Below, one piece after another: positions 10,252 through 19,847 of a stretch of DNA of 44,640 bases (within the stretch, counting starts at the first letter, position 1; every line of letters begins with the position of its first letter). The position numbers and the translations under genes are program-made. This stretch comes from an uncultured Alphaproteobacteria bacterium (GTDB lineage Bacteria; Pseudomonadota; Alphaproteobacteria; UBA9655), in NCBI GenBank assembly GCA_905479605.1, contig CAJQNC010000041.1, forward strand, positions 1-44,640, in the 5' to 3' direction. The notes under the pieces are model-generated. The model was not told the DNA's origin. It searched no databases and saw only the letters and a list, made by a program, of their open reading frames with translations.

Positions 10252-10401
10252 ATGAAAAAAACTGTAACAATCATCGCTCTTGCTACCGTTGCCATTCTTA
10301 CAGGTTGTGCAAGGCATCATAGTAATCGGTTGGATTTAGCTCAGGTTGTAGATGTGCTTCTTTTTGACCAAGGTTGGAAATTCCGCACTTACTTTGCGTA
10401 A
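10252..10401 (+). CDS. Small putative lipoprotein (49 aa)
   Basis: MKKTVTIIALATVAILTGCARHHSNRLDLAQVVDVLLFDQGWKFRTYFA*: signal peptide with LTGC lipobox, preceded by AAGGAG. Too short to be in the supplied ORF track. Confidence 0.65.
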   Translation: MKKTVTIIALATVAILTGCARHHSNRLDLAQVVDVLLFDQGWKFRTYFA

Positions 10402-10421
10402 CCTACTTTTTGTGCGCCAGA

Positions 10422-10496
10422 TCCCGGCTCAAGGCCGGGAAGACGATTCCTTTTTTTAAATCAACGGGGTGGCTTCATCCCGGCCTTAAGCCGGGG
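10422..10496. repeat. Palindromic intergenic repeat (CCCGGCTCAAGGCCGGG ... CCCGGCCTTAAGCCGGG)
   Basis: Two near-complementary copies (1 mismatch over 17 nt), each also self-complementary. Confidence 0.75.
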
Positions 10497-10554
10497 CTGT
10501 GGGCCGCATATAATTTTGGAAATTATATTAGTTCTCATCAGAGCCGGACTCGAG

Positions 10555-12411
10555 TTACATATTTTCATCGGATTCTGACTCGCTTGATATAGTGAAAGAG
10601 GATAACGAACTTTCATCAGAACTATCTTCGATTAGAATACTTTCTTCGGAATCTGAAGAGATTATAAGGCTTCCATCAGATTCGTATTCTAAATCCCAAC
10701 TTTCATCAGAATCATCTTCGATTATAATACTTTCTTCGGACTCTGAAGAAAGTAAAATATTTCCTTCAGAGTCATACTCAACTTGCATCCAGAAAAGAAG
10801 ATTGGCTGTGTTTGCTAAATCGTCCTGTTTAAATTTAGGGGACATCAGTACCTGGTCTACTGTTTCTTTAAAAGGTGCGCCTGACTTCTTGTTTGCTTGG
10901 ATTAAGAAACCGAGTATCTGCTCGAAATCTTCTTCATCTCCCCACCACTTTTCTGGGAAAAGAGGTTGAATAGCGTTTACAAACTCCCGTTGATTTTCAG
11001 GAGCAATACGAGCAAGTAAGTCAATAGTGTTTACGGTCATTCCTTGCTCAGGCACCGAATAATATGTATCTAACAGTGTAGACCAATCTTGTGGGGGTAT
11101 CTTACTGAGGATCGACATGACTCTCACGCGGTCATAGATATGCATCCCTATGCTCAGATCATAAACAGTATTAATGTAATCATCATCAAAATCAGAACCC
11201 ACACGCACGAGGCTATCGATAATCTCTGGGACTAAATCTTCTGCTCGATCGCGAAAATAAAGATTAGAATCAGAGTAGGTCGGGCGATCTAATAAATATA
11301 GAACCTCTGTTGGATTTATAAGTGCCTTTACTTTCTTAGCAAACCCATAGTGCTGGTCTGGTTTGATTTCTCCTAGTTTCTCCTTGAGCCAATGGATATG
11401 ATCGTGGTTCTCTGTTGAGGCATCTCTATGTGCTACCATATACAGCAAAGAAGCAGCTTTCGCGAATTCACTGAAATGGAGAGAGTTAGTATACTTCCAC
11501 GTGGTTTTTCCGCTTTCTATACTATTTTCAGAAACATCTAATATTTCCTCTCCCCATTTAAAAATTCCGTCAGAAGATTGCATCGCTTCATTGAGATCCC
11601 TTATCATTCTATGGTTATCAGTATGATAATAGTATCGGGTATGAGAGGGGAGATTTGCATGTAATTTAATGCTTGTTTTCAAGCGATCATAATGGGTAAC
11701 TTTAGAGATAGTATTCATTAGCCATATCTGGAAGCCACGGCTCATCTCCAAAGCTCCAAAGTGTTTAAGAAAGCCAAGGCAAGCCATGGTGTTTTTCACC
11801 TCAGGTCTTAAGTGAGGTTGAGATAAGCTAACGATATCCTCTAGGCGCAAATCATCTCTGTTATGAGTCCAATCCATAATATATGGATTCCACCTTAATA
11901 AAGAAAGTGCTATTTGGAGTTGAGCATTCGGTTCCACACTACTCTCTGTGTTGAGAAGTTTTCCTTCAATGAATGCCTTGACTTTATTTGCTGGCAAAAG
12001 AGGAAGATCTCTGGTTTGCAGTTCATTGAGGTTAGCAATAATTGATTTCATAGGGTATTTACTATCGATGGGCAACAGACTTTGATGACCTTTATAGTTT
12101 TGGGAAGCCCATTCACGCACTGTTCTACACACCATTTCTTTATTAGATAGACTGTCTCTCAATAACTGAGATGTGCTAGCAAGATTACCATAGGTTTCGA
12201 GATCAGGAATGACCTGCGCAAGTGTCGATAAATCGAGATCTGTAATTTGTGCAGACGAAGCTTGTTGGACAGCGACAGCAGAACCTTCATGAACACCTTC
12301 TTCTCCCTTATGGGCAAAGCTGGGGGTTGTTAATAAAGAAATTCCAACAACCAAAGACGATGTTGTTGAGGTAAGAGTGGAGGCAAGTAATCCCCTGTTA
12401 AAATTAAACAT
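10555..12411 (-). CDS. Hypothetical secreted protein with acidic Ser/Glu/Asp C-terminal repeats (618 aa)
   Basis: N-terminal signal-peptide-like MFNFNRGLLASTLTSTTSSLVVGISLLTTPSFAHKG; C-terminal tandem 30-aa repeat. Confidence 0.8.
   Translation of the reverse strand: MFNFNRGLLASTLTSTTSSLVVGISLLTTPSFAHKGEEGVHEGSAVAVQQASSAQITDLDLSTLAQVIPDLETYGNLASTSQLLRDSLSNKEMVCRTVREWASQNYKGHQSLLPIDSKYPMKSIIANLNELQTRDLPLLPANKVKAFIEGKLLNTESSVEPNAQLQIALSLLRWNPYIMDWTHNRDDLRLEDIVSLSQPHLRPEVKNTMACLGFLKHFGALEMSRGFQIWLMNTISKVTHYDRLKTSIKLHANLPSHTRYYYHTDNHRMIRDLNEAMQSSDGIFKWGEEILDVSENSIESGKTTWKYTNSLHFSEFAKAASLLYMVAHRDASTENHDHIHWLKEKLGEIKPDQHYGFAKKVKALINPTEVLYLLDRPTYSDSNLYFRDRAEDLVPEIIDSLVRVGSDFDDDYINTVYDLSIGMHIYDRVRVMSILSKIPPQDWSTLLDTYYSVPEQGMTVNTIDLLARIAPENQREFVNAIQPLFPEKWWGDEEDFEQILGFLIQANKKSGAPFKETVDQVLMSPKFKQDDLANTANLLFWMQVEYDSEGNILLSSESEESIIIEDDSDESWDLEYESDGSLIISSDSEESILIEDSSDESSLSSFTISSESESDENM
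10609..10788. repeat. Two tandem copies of a 90 bp repeat inside the 618-aa protein gene
   Basis: ACTTTCATCAGAA.TCATCTTCGATTA.AATACTTTCTTCGGA.TCTGAAGA recurs at 90 bp spacing (10609 and 10699). It encodes EY(D/E)S(E/D)G(N/S)...SS(E/D)SEESI(I/L)IED(D/S)SDES. Confidence 0.85.
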
Positions 12412-12570
12412 AGTAAAAAACCCTTTTCATACTAATTATGTGTAACATGTAATGGCAGTTTAATGATTTATGTATTCCAGATACGGGCCTGGAATCCGCA
12501 AAATATTAATAACTGCTTATACAATATATTGGGATTTGGATTTAGAATATCAAGTGCGGGGGATAAAAAG

Positions 12571-12903
12571 TTATTCCACCGAGAATGAACTGCCACAACC
12601 ACAACCTGAGGTCGCATTGGGGTTTCTAACGACGAAGGACGCTCCAATCATCTCTTGTACATAGTCAATTTCTGAGCCATCGAGTAGGTCTAGTGAGACT
12701 GTATCCGACACCACCTTCACCCCGTGGTTCTCAAAGATCTGGTCGTCATCCTGAGTCTTGTCATCCAATGAAAATGTATATTGGAACCCTGAACAACCTC
12801 CACCCAAAATAGTCACGCGCAGCATGAGCTGAGGCTTCTTTTCCTCCGCCATAAGATGCTGAATCTGTGAGGCCGCTGCCTCGGTGAGTGTCAACTGTGC
12901 CAT
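12571..12903 (-). CDS. erpA: Iron-sulfur cluster insertion protein (A-type carrier)
   Basis: 110 aa; GGGCSGFQY and CGCGSSF motifs with conserved cysteines. Confidence 0.92.
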   Translation of the reverse strand: MAQLTLTEAAASQIQHLMAEEKKPQLMLRVTILGGGCSGFQYTFSLDDKTQDDDQIFENHGVKVVSDTVSLDLLDGSEIDYVQEMIGASFVVRNPNATSGCGCGSSFSVE

Positions 12904-13086
12904 GGTTTTCTATATGTTTTGTTAATACACTGTTATCCTTACTCATAACACAGGGGATTGTCAAATAATGAACCTCCCCTTGTGGGCACTAATGTTTGGG
13001 AACGAGAAGCTTCTTTCTAGAACAGAGTGCAGAATACATAAAAGTTTTCTCAAGGGAGTTAGGTTTATTCATTCCCTCCTATAATC

Positions 13087-13184
13087 GTTCCCCGGGGGCC
13101 CAACTTGAATCAAAAAAGTCACTGCCTTTGTGGCACCATGGACCCCGGATAATCCATGAGCAGAGCTCATAGATTTCCGGGGAA
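13087..13184. repeat. Palindromic intergenic repeat (GTTCCCCGG...CCGGGGAA)
   Basis: Inverted arms TTCCCCGG/CCGGGGAA with internal dyads. Same general style as the repeats near 34.7 and 43.9 kb. Confidence 0.5.
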
Positions 13185-13343
13185 TGTATCAATTGGTCTA
13201 AAGTAGCAACTTTCACTACTCTCAACCATACCTTTCCCCGACACTGCTACCCACATACAAGCCAAGAAAACAGAGTCCCCCATTGTCCCCATGCTCCGCT
13301 CATGGTAAAAGCGTGGGATAATGATTTTGATAATGAGTAGACG

Positions 13344-15092
13344 ATGAACTTTTTCCATGAAATTCGAAAGCATATCCTAGCTGCCATCCAGGCTCTGGTT
13401 GCAGATGGAGACCTGCCCGAGGGAACCGATGCCTCAAGGGTAACGGCTGAGCCCCCACGAGATGAGAGCCACGGTGATATATCTACCAATGCGGCCATGG
13501 TGCTGGCAAAGCCTGCTGGAAAGAACCCCCGTGAGTTGGCTGAGAAACTTGTCGCAAAGCTGCAGAATATCGGTCTGATAGCTGAGGTCAGTGTGGCGGG
13601 TCCTGGGTTTGTAAACATCCGCATGGTCGATGAATTCTGGGACCAGCAACTCCTGACCATTCTTGAAGCCGGTGCTGATTATGGCAAGTCCAATCTAGGC
13701 CTCGGCGAGAAAATCAATCTTGAATATGTCTCTGCCAATCCCACAGGTCCCATCCATGCGGGGCACGGTCGTGTGGCTGTAGTGGCTGATGTGCTGGCGA
13801 ACTTGCTTGAGAAAGTGGGTTACGCGGTCACTCGTGAGTACTATATCAACGACGCCGGAGGGCAGGCGAAGAAACTCGCTTGCTCCTCTTACCTCCGTTA
13901 TCGAGAAGCGCTTGGGGAAGATATCGGTGAGATTCCCGAAGGCTACTACCCAGGTCCTTACCTGAAGGATGTTGGCCAAGCTATCGCTGATCGCGATGGT
14001 GATAAATGGCTGAGCTTGGATGAAGAAGAATGGCTGGATCCCTTCCGTGAATTTGCCGTGAATGCGATGATGAGTGCTATCCGAGAAGACCTAAAACTCA
14101 TGGGAATTACCCATGAAGTCTTCACCTCCGAGATGGACCTACAACGTTCCGGCGCGGTGGATCGTGCTGTCGCTGATTTGGAAGAGCAGGGTCTTTTATA
14201 TACAGGTGTACTTGAACCACCCAAGGGGAAAGTCGTTGAAGATTGGGAGCCTCGTCCGCAACTGTTGTTCAAAGCGACAGAGTTTGGTGACGACGTGGAT
14301 CGTCCCTTGAAAAAATCCGATGGAACCTGGACTTATTTCACCGGTGATATAGCCTATCACTACGATAAATTCCAACGGGGCTTTAAGCAGATGATCAACG
14401 TCTGGGGTGCGGATCATGGTGGCTATGTCAAGCGGATCGTTTCTGCTGTGAATGCCATTACCCGCGGTGATGGCCGCCTGGATGTTATTCTTTCGCAAAT
14501 GGTCAACTTCTTTGACAATGGTGTAGCTGTAAAGATGTCCAAGCGGGCTGGCACTTTTGTGACTGTAAGGGACGTAATCGAGAAGGTGGGCAAAGATGTG
14601 TTCCGCTTTATGATGGTCAGCCGTAAGTCCGATGCGCACTTAGATTTTGACTTCAAAAAAGTCATGGAACAAACCAAAGATAACCCCGTATTCTATGTGA
14701 ACTACGCCCACGCCCGCAGCCATTCAGTTATGCGCATGGCCAAGCAAGAATTTCCTGATATAGATCCGACACAGCTTAGTGATGCTCCCCTCAAACGTTT
14801 GCGTGATGAGGACGAGATTCGCTTGCTTAAATTATTGGCCGGTTGGCCGCGACAAGTCGAGATCGCAGCGCAAGCCCATGAGCCTCATCGTTTGTGTTAT
14901 TATCTCTATGAAGTGGCCGGCCAGTTCCATATGCTCTGGAATAAAGGTAAGGATGAGGCTATCCTGAGATTTATTTTACCCGATGACCGAGAATTGACCC
15001 GGGCCCGTTTGGCGATGATTAAAGGCGTTCAAGCCGTGATTGCTTCAGGTCTTACAATTTTTGGAGTAGAACCTGTGGAGGAAATGCACTGA
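13344..15092 (+). CDS. argS: Arginyl-tRNA synthetase
   Basis: 582 aa; [17 protein letters not shown] (HIGH-like); [29 protein letters not shown]. Confidence 0.97.
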   Translation: MNFFHEIRKHILAAIQALVADGDLPEGTDASRVTAEPPRDESHGDISTNAAMVLAKPAGKNPRELAEKLVAKLQNIGLIAEVSVAGPGFVNIRMVDEFWDQQLLTILEAGADYGKSNLGLGEKINLEYVSANPTGPIHAGHGRVAVVADVLANLLEKVGYAVTREYYINDAGGQAKKLACSSYLRYREALGEDIGEIPEGYYPGPYLKDVGQAIADRDGDKWLSLDEEEWLDPFREFAVNAMMSAIREDLKLMGITHEVFTSEMDLQRSGAVDRAVADLEEQGLLYTGVLEPPKGKVVEDWEPRPQLLFKATEFGDDVDRPLKKSDGTWTYFTGDIAYHYDKFQRGFKQMINVWGADHGGYVKRIVSAVNAITRGDGRLDVILSQMVNFFDNGVAVKMSKRAGTFVTVRDVIEKVGKDVFRFMMVSRKSDAHLDFDFKKVMEQTKDNPVFYVNYAHARSHSVMRMAKQEFPDIDPTQLSDAPLKRLRDEDEIRLLKLLAGWPRQVEIAAQAHEPHRLCYYLYEVAGQFHMLWNKGKDEAILRFILPDDRELTRARLAMIKGVQAVIASGLTIFGVEPVEEMH

Positions 15093-15892
15093 TGTCATTG
15101 CAAGCTCGTGATCGTGAACGCATCATTCAACAACAGCAAGCCCGCCAAGAAGGTTGGACCCGGTGGAGTACTCCCTTTCGCTATATTGCCTTTATTGTCA
15201 TTGTTGTGTCGATTATCACAGGTTTGTGGTTTCTGATTGAGGAGGGTTCTGAGCCGGTTCCTCAGTCATCACTCCAAACGGTTTTACCTGATGAAGAGCC
15301 CTACAAAATAAAAGTGGACGAGCAAGAAATTCTCTCCGTGCGTCATCAAGATAAGCTGGTTTATAGCCGTATTCACAAAGGTGACGACGTGCCGCGGGTT
15401 GAACATATTCTGCCCTCTCCTGAGGCTCCAGTCATTGTTGAGGCATCTGAGACACCTTCGGAGGTGCAAGTCATTATTGAGGGCTTGCCCGCCGAAGAAA
15501 AGACAGCTCCTGAAGTGCCTGTTGCAGAAGCTCCCACCCCGAAGGTTGAAGCTACTTCTCAGCCAGTAATTGTTGAAGCTGTTGAGATAGAATCAGGACT
15601 TGATTCCATTGCCTCACTGATCAGTCAAGAAGGGTTAGCACAACCTTCCGGACCCTTTGTTCAGTTGGGAACCCTGGACTCAGAGGGCCAGGCGCAGCAA
15701 GAATGGAAGCGTCTTAAGCGTAAGCACAAGGATATTCTCTCTCAAGACCAGCCCCTGATTGAGCAAGTGGATCTCGGTGAAAGAGGAATTCATTATCGTC
15801 TTCGAGTTGGTCCCTATGACAAGCTGGCGAGCGCTCAAGAGGCTGCCAAAGAGTTAAAGGCGCGGAAGGTAGGTTGCATTGTCATCCCCTAA
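15092..15892 (+). CDS. SPOR-domain membrane protein
   Basis: Single N-terminal TM (YIAFIVIVVSIITGLWFLI), acidic/proline linker, C-terminal FVQLGTLDSEGQAQQEW...YRLRVGPYDKLASAQEAAKELKA. Confidence 0.9.
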   Translation: MSLQARDRERIIQQQQARQEGWTRWSTPFRYIAFIVIVVSIITGLWFLIEEGSEPVPQSSLQTVLPDEEPYKIKVDEQEILSVRHQDKLVYSRIHKGDDVPRVEHILPSPEAPVIVEASETPSEVQVIIEGLPAEEKTAPEVPVAEAPTPKVEATSQPVIVEAVEIESGLDSIASLISQEGLAQPSGPFVQLGTLDSEGQAQQEWKRLKRKHKDILSQDQPLIEQVDLGERGIHYRLRVGPYDKLASAQEAAKELKARKVGCIVIP

Positions 15893-16898
15893 AGCAATTA
15901 TCTTAGGGTGTGAGGGAACCGCTCTTACCGAAATAGAGCGCCAGTTCTTTACGGAACACCAACCTCTGGGGTTTATCCTGTTTGCCCGTAATATCGAAAG
16001 CCCGGATCAAACCAAGGCTTTAGTCGAAGACCTCAGGTCTTGTGTGGGTCATAGCCCTGCGCCGGTTCTCATTGATCAAGAGGGTGGACGGGTGACTCGC
16101 TTGCCCGAGAGCCATTGGCGCAAACCTCCTGCCGGTGCGGTATTTGGAGAGCTCTACAAAACCTCTCCACAGAAAGCACTCCGGGCGATGTATCTCAACT
16201 ATCGTTTGATAGCTCATGACCTTCATGAGCTTGGGATTGATGTGGACTGTGCCCCTCTACTGGATACTCGTGTAGAAACGGCTGATGAGATCATCGGTGA
16301 TCGAGCCTTCTCAACAGATCCCAATGTAGTCATAGAGCTGGGGCGGGGAGTGATCGCAGGTCTGCACAAGGGTGGAGTATTGTCTGTGATAAAGCATATC
16401 CCGACCCATGGACCAGCCGAAGCGGATAGCCACCTGGAGATGCCTGTTGTCGATTGGTCTCTAGAACAATTGCACTCTCATTTTGAAGTTTTTCATGCCC
16501 ATCGCACAGCGCCTTGGGCCATGACTGCGCATATTGTTTATTCGGCTATCGATCCTGATCTACCAGGAACCTATTCGTCAAAAGTGATCCAGGTGATTAT
16601 CCGTGATGTTATTGGTTTCGATGGCTTTTTGATCAGCGATGATCTCGGTATGAAGGCTCTCAGTGAATCCTGGGCTGAGCGTGCACAATTTGCACTGGAG
16701 GCAGGTTGTGACTGTGTGTTGCATTGCTCAGGAAATATGGAAGAAATGCGACAGGTGATCGAGGGAGTAAGTCCACTTTCAGCAAAAGCACAAGCGCGAT
16801 TGGATAGAGGTTACCAGCAGGTGAGGCTCCAAAGCATTGACTCTCAAGAAACCCTCGCTGAATATAATTCTCTGATGGACTTAAGAAAGGCCAGCTAA
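15879..16898 (+). CDS. nagZ: Beta-N-acetylhexosaminidase
   Basis: GFILFARNIESPDQTKALVEDLR; DQEGGRVTRL; KHIPTHGPAEADSH; SDDLGMKAL. Confidence 0.94.
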   Translation: MSSPKAIILGCEGTALTEIERQFFTEHQPLGFILFARNIESPDQTKALVEDLRSCVGHSPAPVLIDQEGGRVTRLPESHWRKPPAGAVFGELYKTSPQKALRAMYLNYRLIAHDLHELGIDVDCAPLLDTRVETADEIIGDRAFSTDPNVVIELGRGVIAGLHKGGVLSVIKHIPTHGPAEADSHLEMPVVDWSLEQLHSHFEVFHAHRTAPWAMTAHIVYSAIDPDLPGTYSSKVIQVIIRDVIGFDGFLISDDLGMKALSESWAERAQFALEAGCDCVLHCSGNMEEMRQVIEGVSPLSAKAQARLDRGYQQVRLQSIDSQETLAEYNSLMDLRKAS

Positions 16899-17575
16899 TG
16901 GAAATGGACACCAGTATTATCTACAAGATCATCGTTTTCGGTTTGCCCATTATCATAGCCATCACCACCCATGAGGCGGCTCATGGCTATGTGGCTCTGC
17001 GATATGGGGATGATACAGCGTTGCGCATGGGACGGGTGACTTTCAATCCTCTTAAGCATATCGATCCCATTGGTACAGTTCTGCTTCCTGGGTTACTTCT
17101 TCTCAGTGGAGCGCCAATTCTGTTTGGTTATGCCAAGCCTGTTCCGGTGAATTTTGCCCGGCTGAATAACCCCCGTCGCGACATGGTTTTGGTGGCTGCT
17201 GCTGGACCTGGGGTGAATATTCTTCTGGCAGTGGCATCAGCCTTGCTGCTTCACCTCACAGGATTTTTCCCCACCTCCATCGCGCAAGTGATGATCGAAA
17301 TACTAAAGATGTCTGTACTCATCAACGTCGTTTTAGCTGTATTCAACATGCTGCCCTTACCACCCCTCGATGGAGGCCGTGTCGCGGTTGGATTGCTACC
17401 GAACTTTATTGCCATCCCACTGGCGAAGCTTGAACCTTATGGATTTTTTATCCTCATTGGATTGTTGTTCTTACCCTCTCTGCTGGGATTGAACTTCAGT
17501 TTCCTAGGTACGGTCATTGGGCCACCAGTCTACTTTATCGTTAACCTCATCGCTGCTTTGACAGGGGTGGGGTAG
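16898..17575 (+). CDS. Site-2 protease family (M50) membrane metalloprotease
   Basis: THEAAHGYVALRYGDDTA (HExxH) and NMLPLPPLDGGRV. Confidence 0.93.
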   Translation: MEMDTSIIYKIIVFGLPIIIAITTHEAAHGYVALRYGDDTALRMGRVTFNPLKHIDPIGTVLLPGLLLLSGAPILFGYAKPVPVNFARLNNPRRDMVLVAAAGPGVNILLAVASALLLHLTGFFPTSIAQVMIEILKMSVLINVVLAVFNMLPLPPLDGGRVAVGLLPNFIAIPLAKLEPYGFFILIGLLFLPSLLGLNFSFLGTVIGPPVYFIVNLIAALTGVG

Positions 17576-17694
17576 GGAATTTTAGTCGCCCTAGAGAATT
17601 AAAGCCTCGTTAATCTCTTTTATATATGGTGATGTTAAGAGGAGAATGCCTCCTGAAAAGCATTATTGTCCACAACTGAGAAAGGAAATTTATA

Positions 17695-17937
17695 ATGGCT
17701 ATAAAATATCTACTTAACGCAACATCATTCATCTTTTTGGCATGTTTATTCACTTACTCTGCGAATGCGCATGATAGGAACTGCAAGAATGACAAAGCAT
17801 GCTGCCAAAGTGTGTGTGATAGCCCCTTGTCTTGATGAAAGCAACCCGAGCATATGTATGAACAAGCGCAATTGTAGTGATTGGAACTGTGCTATCGACT
17901 CTAAAGAGGTGACTCATCGCTACGCTAAGTACTAAGA
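17695..17937 (+). pseudogene. Small Cys-rich secreted protein, apparently frameshifted
   Basis: MAIKYLLNATSFIFLACLFTYSANAHDRNCKNDKACCQSVCDSPLS* (17695..17835). The +1 frame continues CLDESNPSICMNKRNCSDWNCAIDSKEVTHRYAKY* with the same Cys-rich character. Confidence 0.5.
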
Positions 17938-18159
17938 GTATAATGCCTTTGAAGGCTAGTATGAGGAAGGTTTTTATATAAACCTGTCCTCTCTACCCAT
18001 CGCGATCCGGCAAATACTTCATTCATCAGCGTATTCTCAAAATTGTGCTACCGCCTCTGAGATGGTGACCTGTAGTTATGACTTAAATTTGTTGGAAAAC
18101 TCAAGTTATTCCACTATAATTATTATATGTTGAGTGTGTTTTTTCGTTATTTTTTTTGA

Positions 18160-19185
18160 CTACATATTGTAAATATCGATTTCCTCGTCGAGAAGCTCCA
18201 TTTCTCTCGCAATCTCGGATGGTTTCTCGAACATGGCGAGGTGAACGACTGCGTCGCCATCCATGACCAGGGGAAGTCTCGAGATACCAATGATCACACC
18301 TTCGTGAAGAGATCGAATGTAGGCTTTATTTCGTCCGTAAGCATCAGATACAATACCGACAATATCATTTTTTTGTACGTGATCACCGAGATTATACATT
18401 AACCTCAAGCTGCCTCCTTTGGGAGCACGCATCCATACAGAAGAATGAGCAATATATGGTGGTTCTTTGAGTTTAATCACTTGGATATCGCTATTGAGCA
18501 TTCCCAAAGACACCATGGCATTAAATATGCCATTAATAGCAGATTGAATGACGGGCTCTTCGAAGCGAAGGGCTTCTCCTCCTTCGAATACAATATTTGG
18601 AATATTGTTCCGATTCAGTTCCATGCGAAATGAATTGGGTCTGAGAGAAGAGTTCAATACTAACGGAACATTAAAGGATAGCGCTAAATCCTCAACATGA
18701 GGTTGATCTAATGTAGCTCTGACCTGAGGATAATTACATCGGTTGATTGCTCCCGTATGCAAATCAATAACATGAGTGCATTTCAAGGCAACTTCGTTGA
18801 GTAATATATGCGCTAAACGAGCGGCTAAAGAACCTTGAGGTGAGCCAGGGAAAGAGCGGTTTAAATCTCTGCGGTCGGGCAGATAGCGCGAGTTCCGGTT
18901 GTATCCAAAAACATTGATTATGGGGACTGTAACAAGAGTCCCTTTCAACTTGGATATAAGGCGCGGGTGGTTGAGGATGCGTTTGATTGCCTCACATCCA
19001 TTTATTTCATCTCCGTGCATAGCTGCTGAAACCAATAAGACCGGACCATCCTCCTTCCCACGCATCACTTCGAGAGGGATAGTCATTTTTGTTTGGTCGA
19101 AAAGTTGTGCTACCGGTACCTCTTGGCGCATGCGGCCCCCGGGAGGTACAGATAAGTTACAGATGTTAAAATTCTCAGAACTCAT
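18160..19185 (-). CDS. Succinylglutamate desuccinylase/aspartoacylase family protein (M14-like)
   Basis: SAAMHGDEINGCEAIKRIL; DRRDLNRSFPG; THVIDLHTGA; C-terminal G..GD.V..ND.VG segment. Confidence 0.9.
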   Translation of the reverse strand: MSSENFNICNLSVPPGGRMRQEVPVAQLFDQTKMTIPLEVMRGKEDGPVLLVSAAMHGDEINGCEAIKRILNHPRLISKLKGTLVTVPIINVFGYNRNSRYLPDRRDLNRSFPGSPQGSLAARLAHILLNEVALKCTHVIDLHTGAINRCNYPQVRATLDQPHVEDLALSFNVPLVLNSSLRPNSFRMELNRNNIPNIVFEGGEALRFEEPVIQSAINGIFNAMVSLGMLNSDIQVIKLKEPPYIAHSSVWMRAPKGGSLRLMYNLGDHVQKNDIVGIVSDAYGRNKAYIRSLHEGVIIGISRLPLVMDGDAVVHLAMFEKPSEIAREMELLDEEIDIYNM

Positions 19186-19425
19186 GGATATCTCATTTTT
19201 TATGTTAAAGCTCTATTATCATCATACCATAGAAATTAAATTTCATGCTCATCAGAAGAATAAACCCAGTTTTCTCTCTTTTGAGTCATATCAATGGTCT
19301 CTTTCTGTCGGTCAGTTGTAAATCGCACTATTCTCTGGATTTTATTGAATAAATGCATTAAAAAGAGTAACAGTTTATTAAGTAAGAGAATTTCTTTTAC
19401 TCATTTATGCAAATTGGAGAACCAA

Positions 19426-19611
19426 ATGGGGTTTAGTTTTAGTCACATTCTTTTAGTCCTGCTCGTGGTCCTCGTCGTTTTCGGCGCGGGTAAGTTGCCA
19501 AAAGTTATGGCGGATTTTGGCAAAGGGCTCAAGGCTTTTAAAAGCGGTATGAATGAAGAAGACTCTGCGGATAAAACCTTTTTGTCCGATAAATCAGACG
19601 AGCAAAAATGA
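19426..19611 (+). CDS. tatA: Sec-independent translocase protein TatA
   Basis: [42 protein letters not shown]. The 19294 start in the ORF track is probably upstream of the true start. Confidence 0.93.
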   Translation: MGFSFSHILLVLLVVLVVFGAGKLPKVMADFGKGLKAFKSGMNEEDSADKTFLSDKSDEQK

Positions 19612-19847
19612 GCTTTGCTGGTGGGATAGAAATATTCCTCATCGGCGTTTTGGCACTGGTGATCATAGGACCTAAGGATTTGCCGAAAGTCTTATTTGCT
19701 TGTGGCCGCTTTTATCAAATGATGAAGAAAACCGCCCAAGGATTCCTCGCTGAATTTGAACAAATTCAAAACTTTGCTGAAGTAGAAGAGCTTAGCAAAA
19801 CCCGAAAAGAAGAGAATGCAAAAACCACTACTCGAACACCTGATTGA
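19608..19847 (+). CDS. tatB: Sec-independent translocase protein TatB
   Basis: [28 protein letters not shown]; between tatA and tatC. Confidence 0.93.
   Translation: MSFAGGIEIFLIGVLALVIIGPKDLPKVLFACGRFYQMMKKTAQGFLAEFEQIQNFAEVEELSKTRKEENAKTTTRTPD

Noticed and set aside
10592-10969. 125-aa plus-strand ORF (MKEDNELSSELSSIRILSSESEEII...)
   Set aside because: Antisense of the low-complexity repeat region of the 618-aa gene; no independent coding evidence.
17825-17845. Programmed +1 frameshift in the small Cys-rich gene (TCT TGA T, reminiscent of RF2)
   Set aside because: The slip would move tRNA-Ser from UCU to CUU with poor re-pairing, and there is no visible upstream stimulator. A mutation is simpler.
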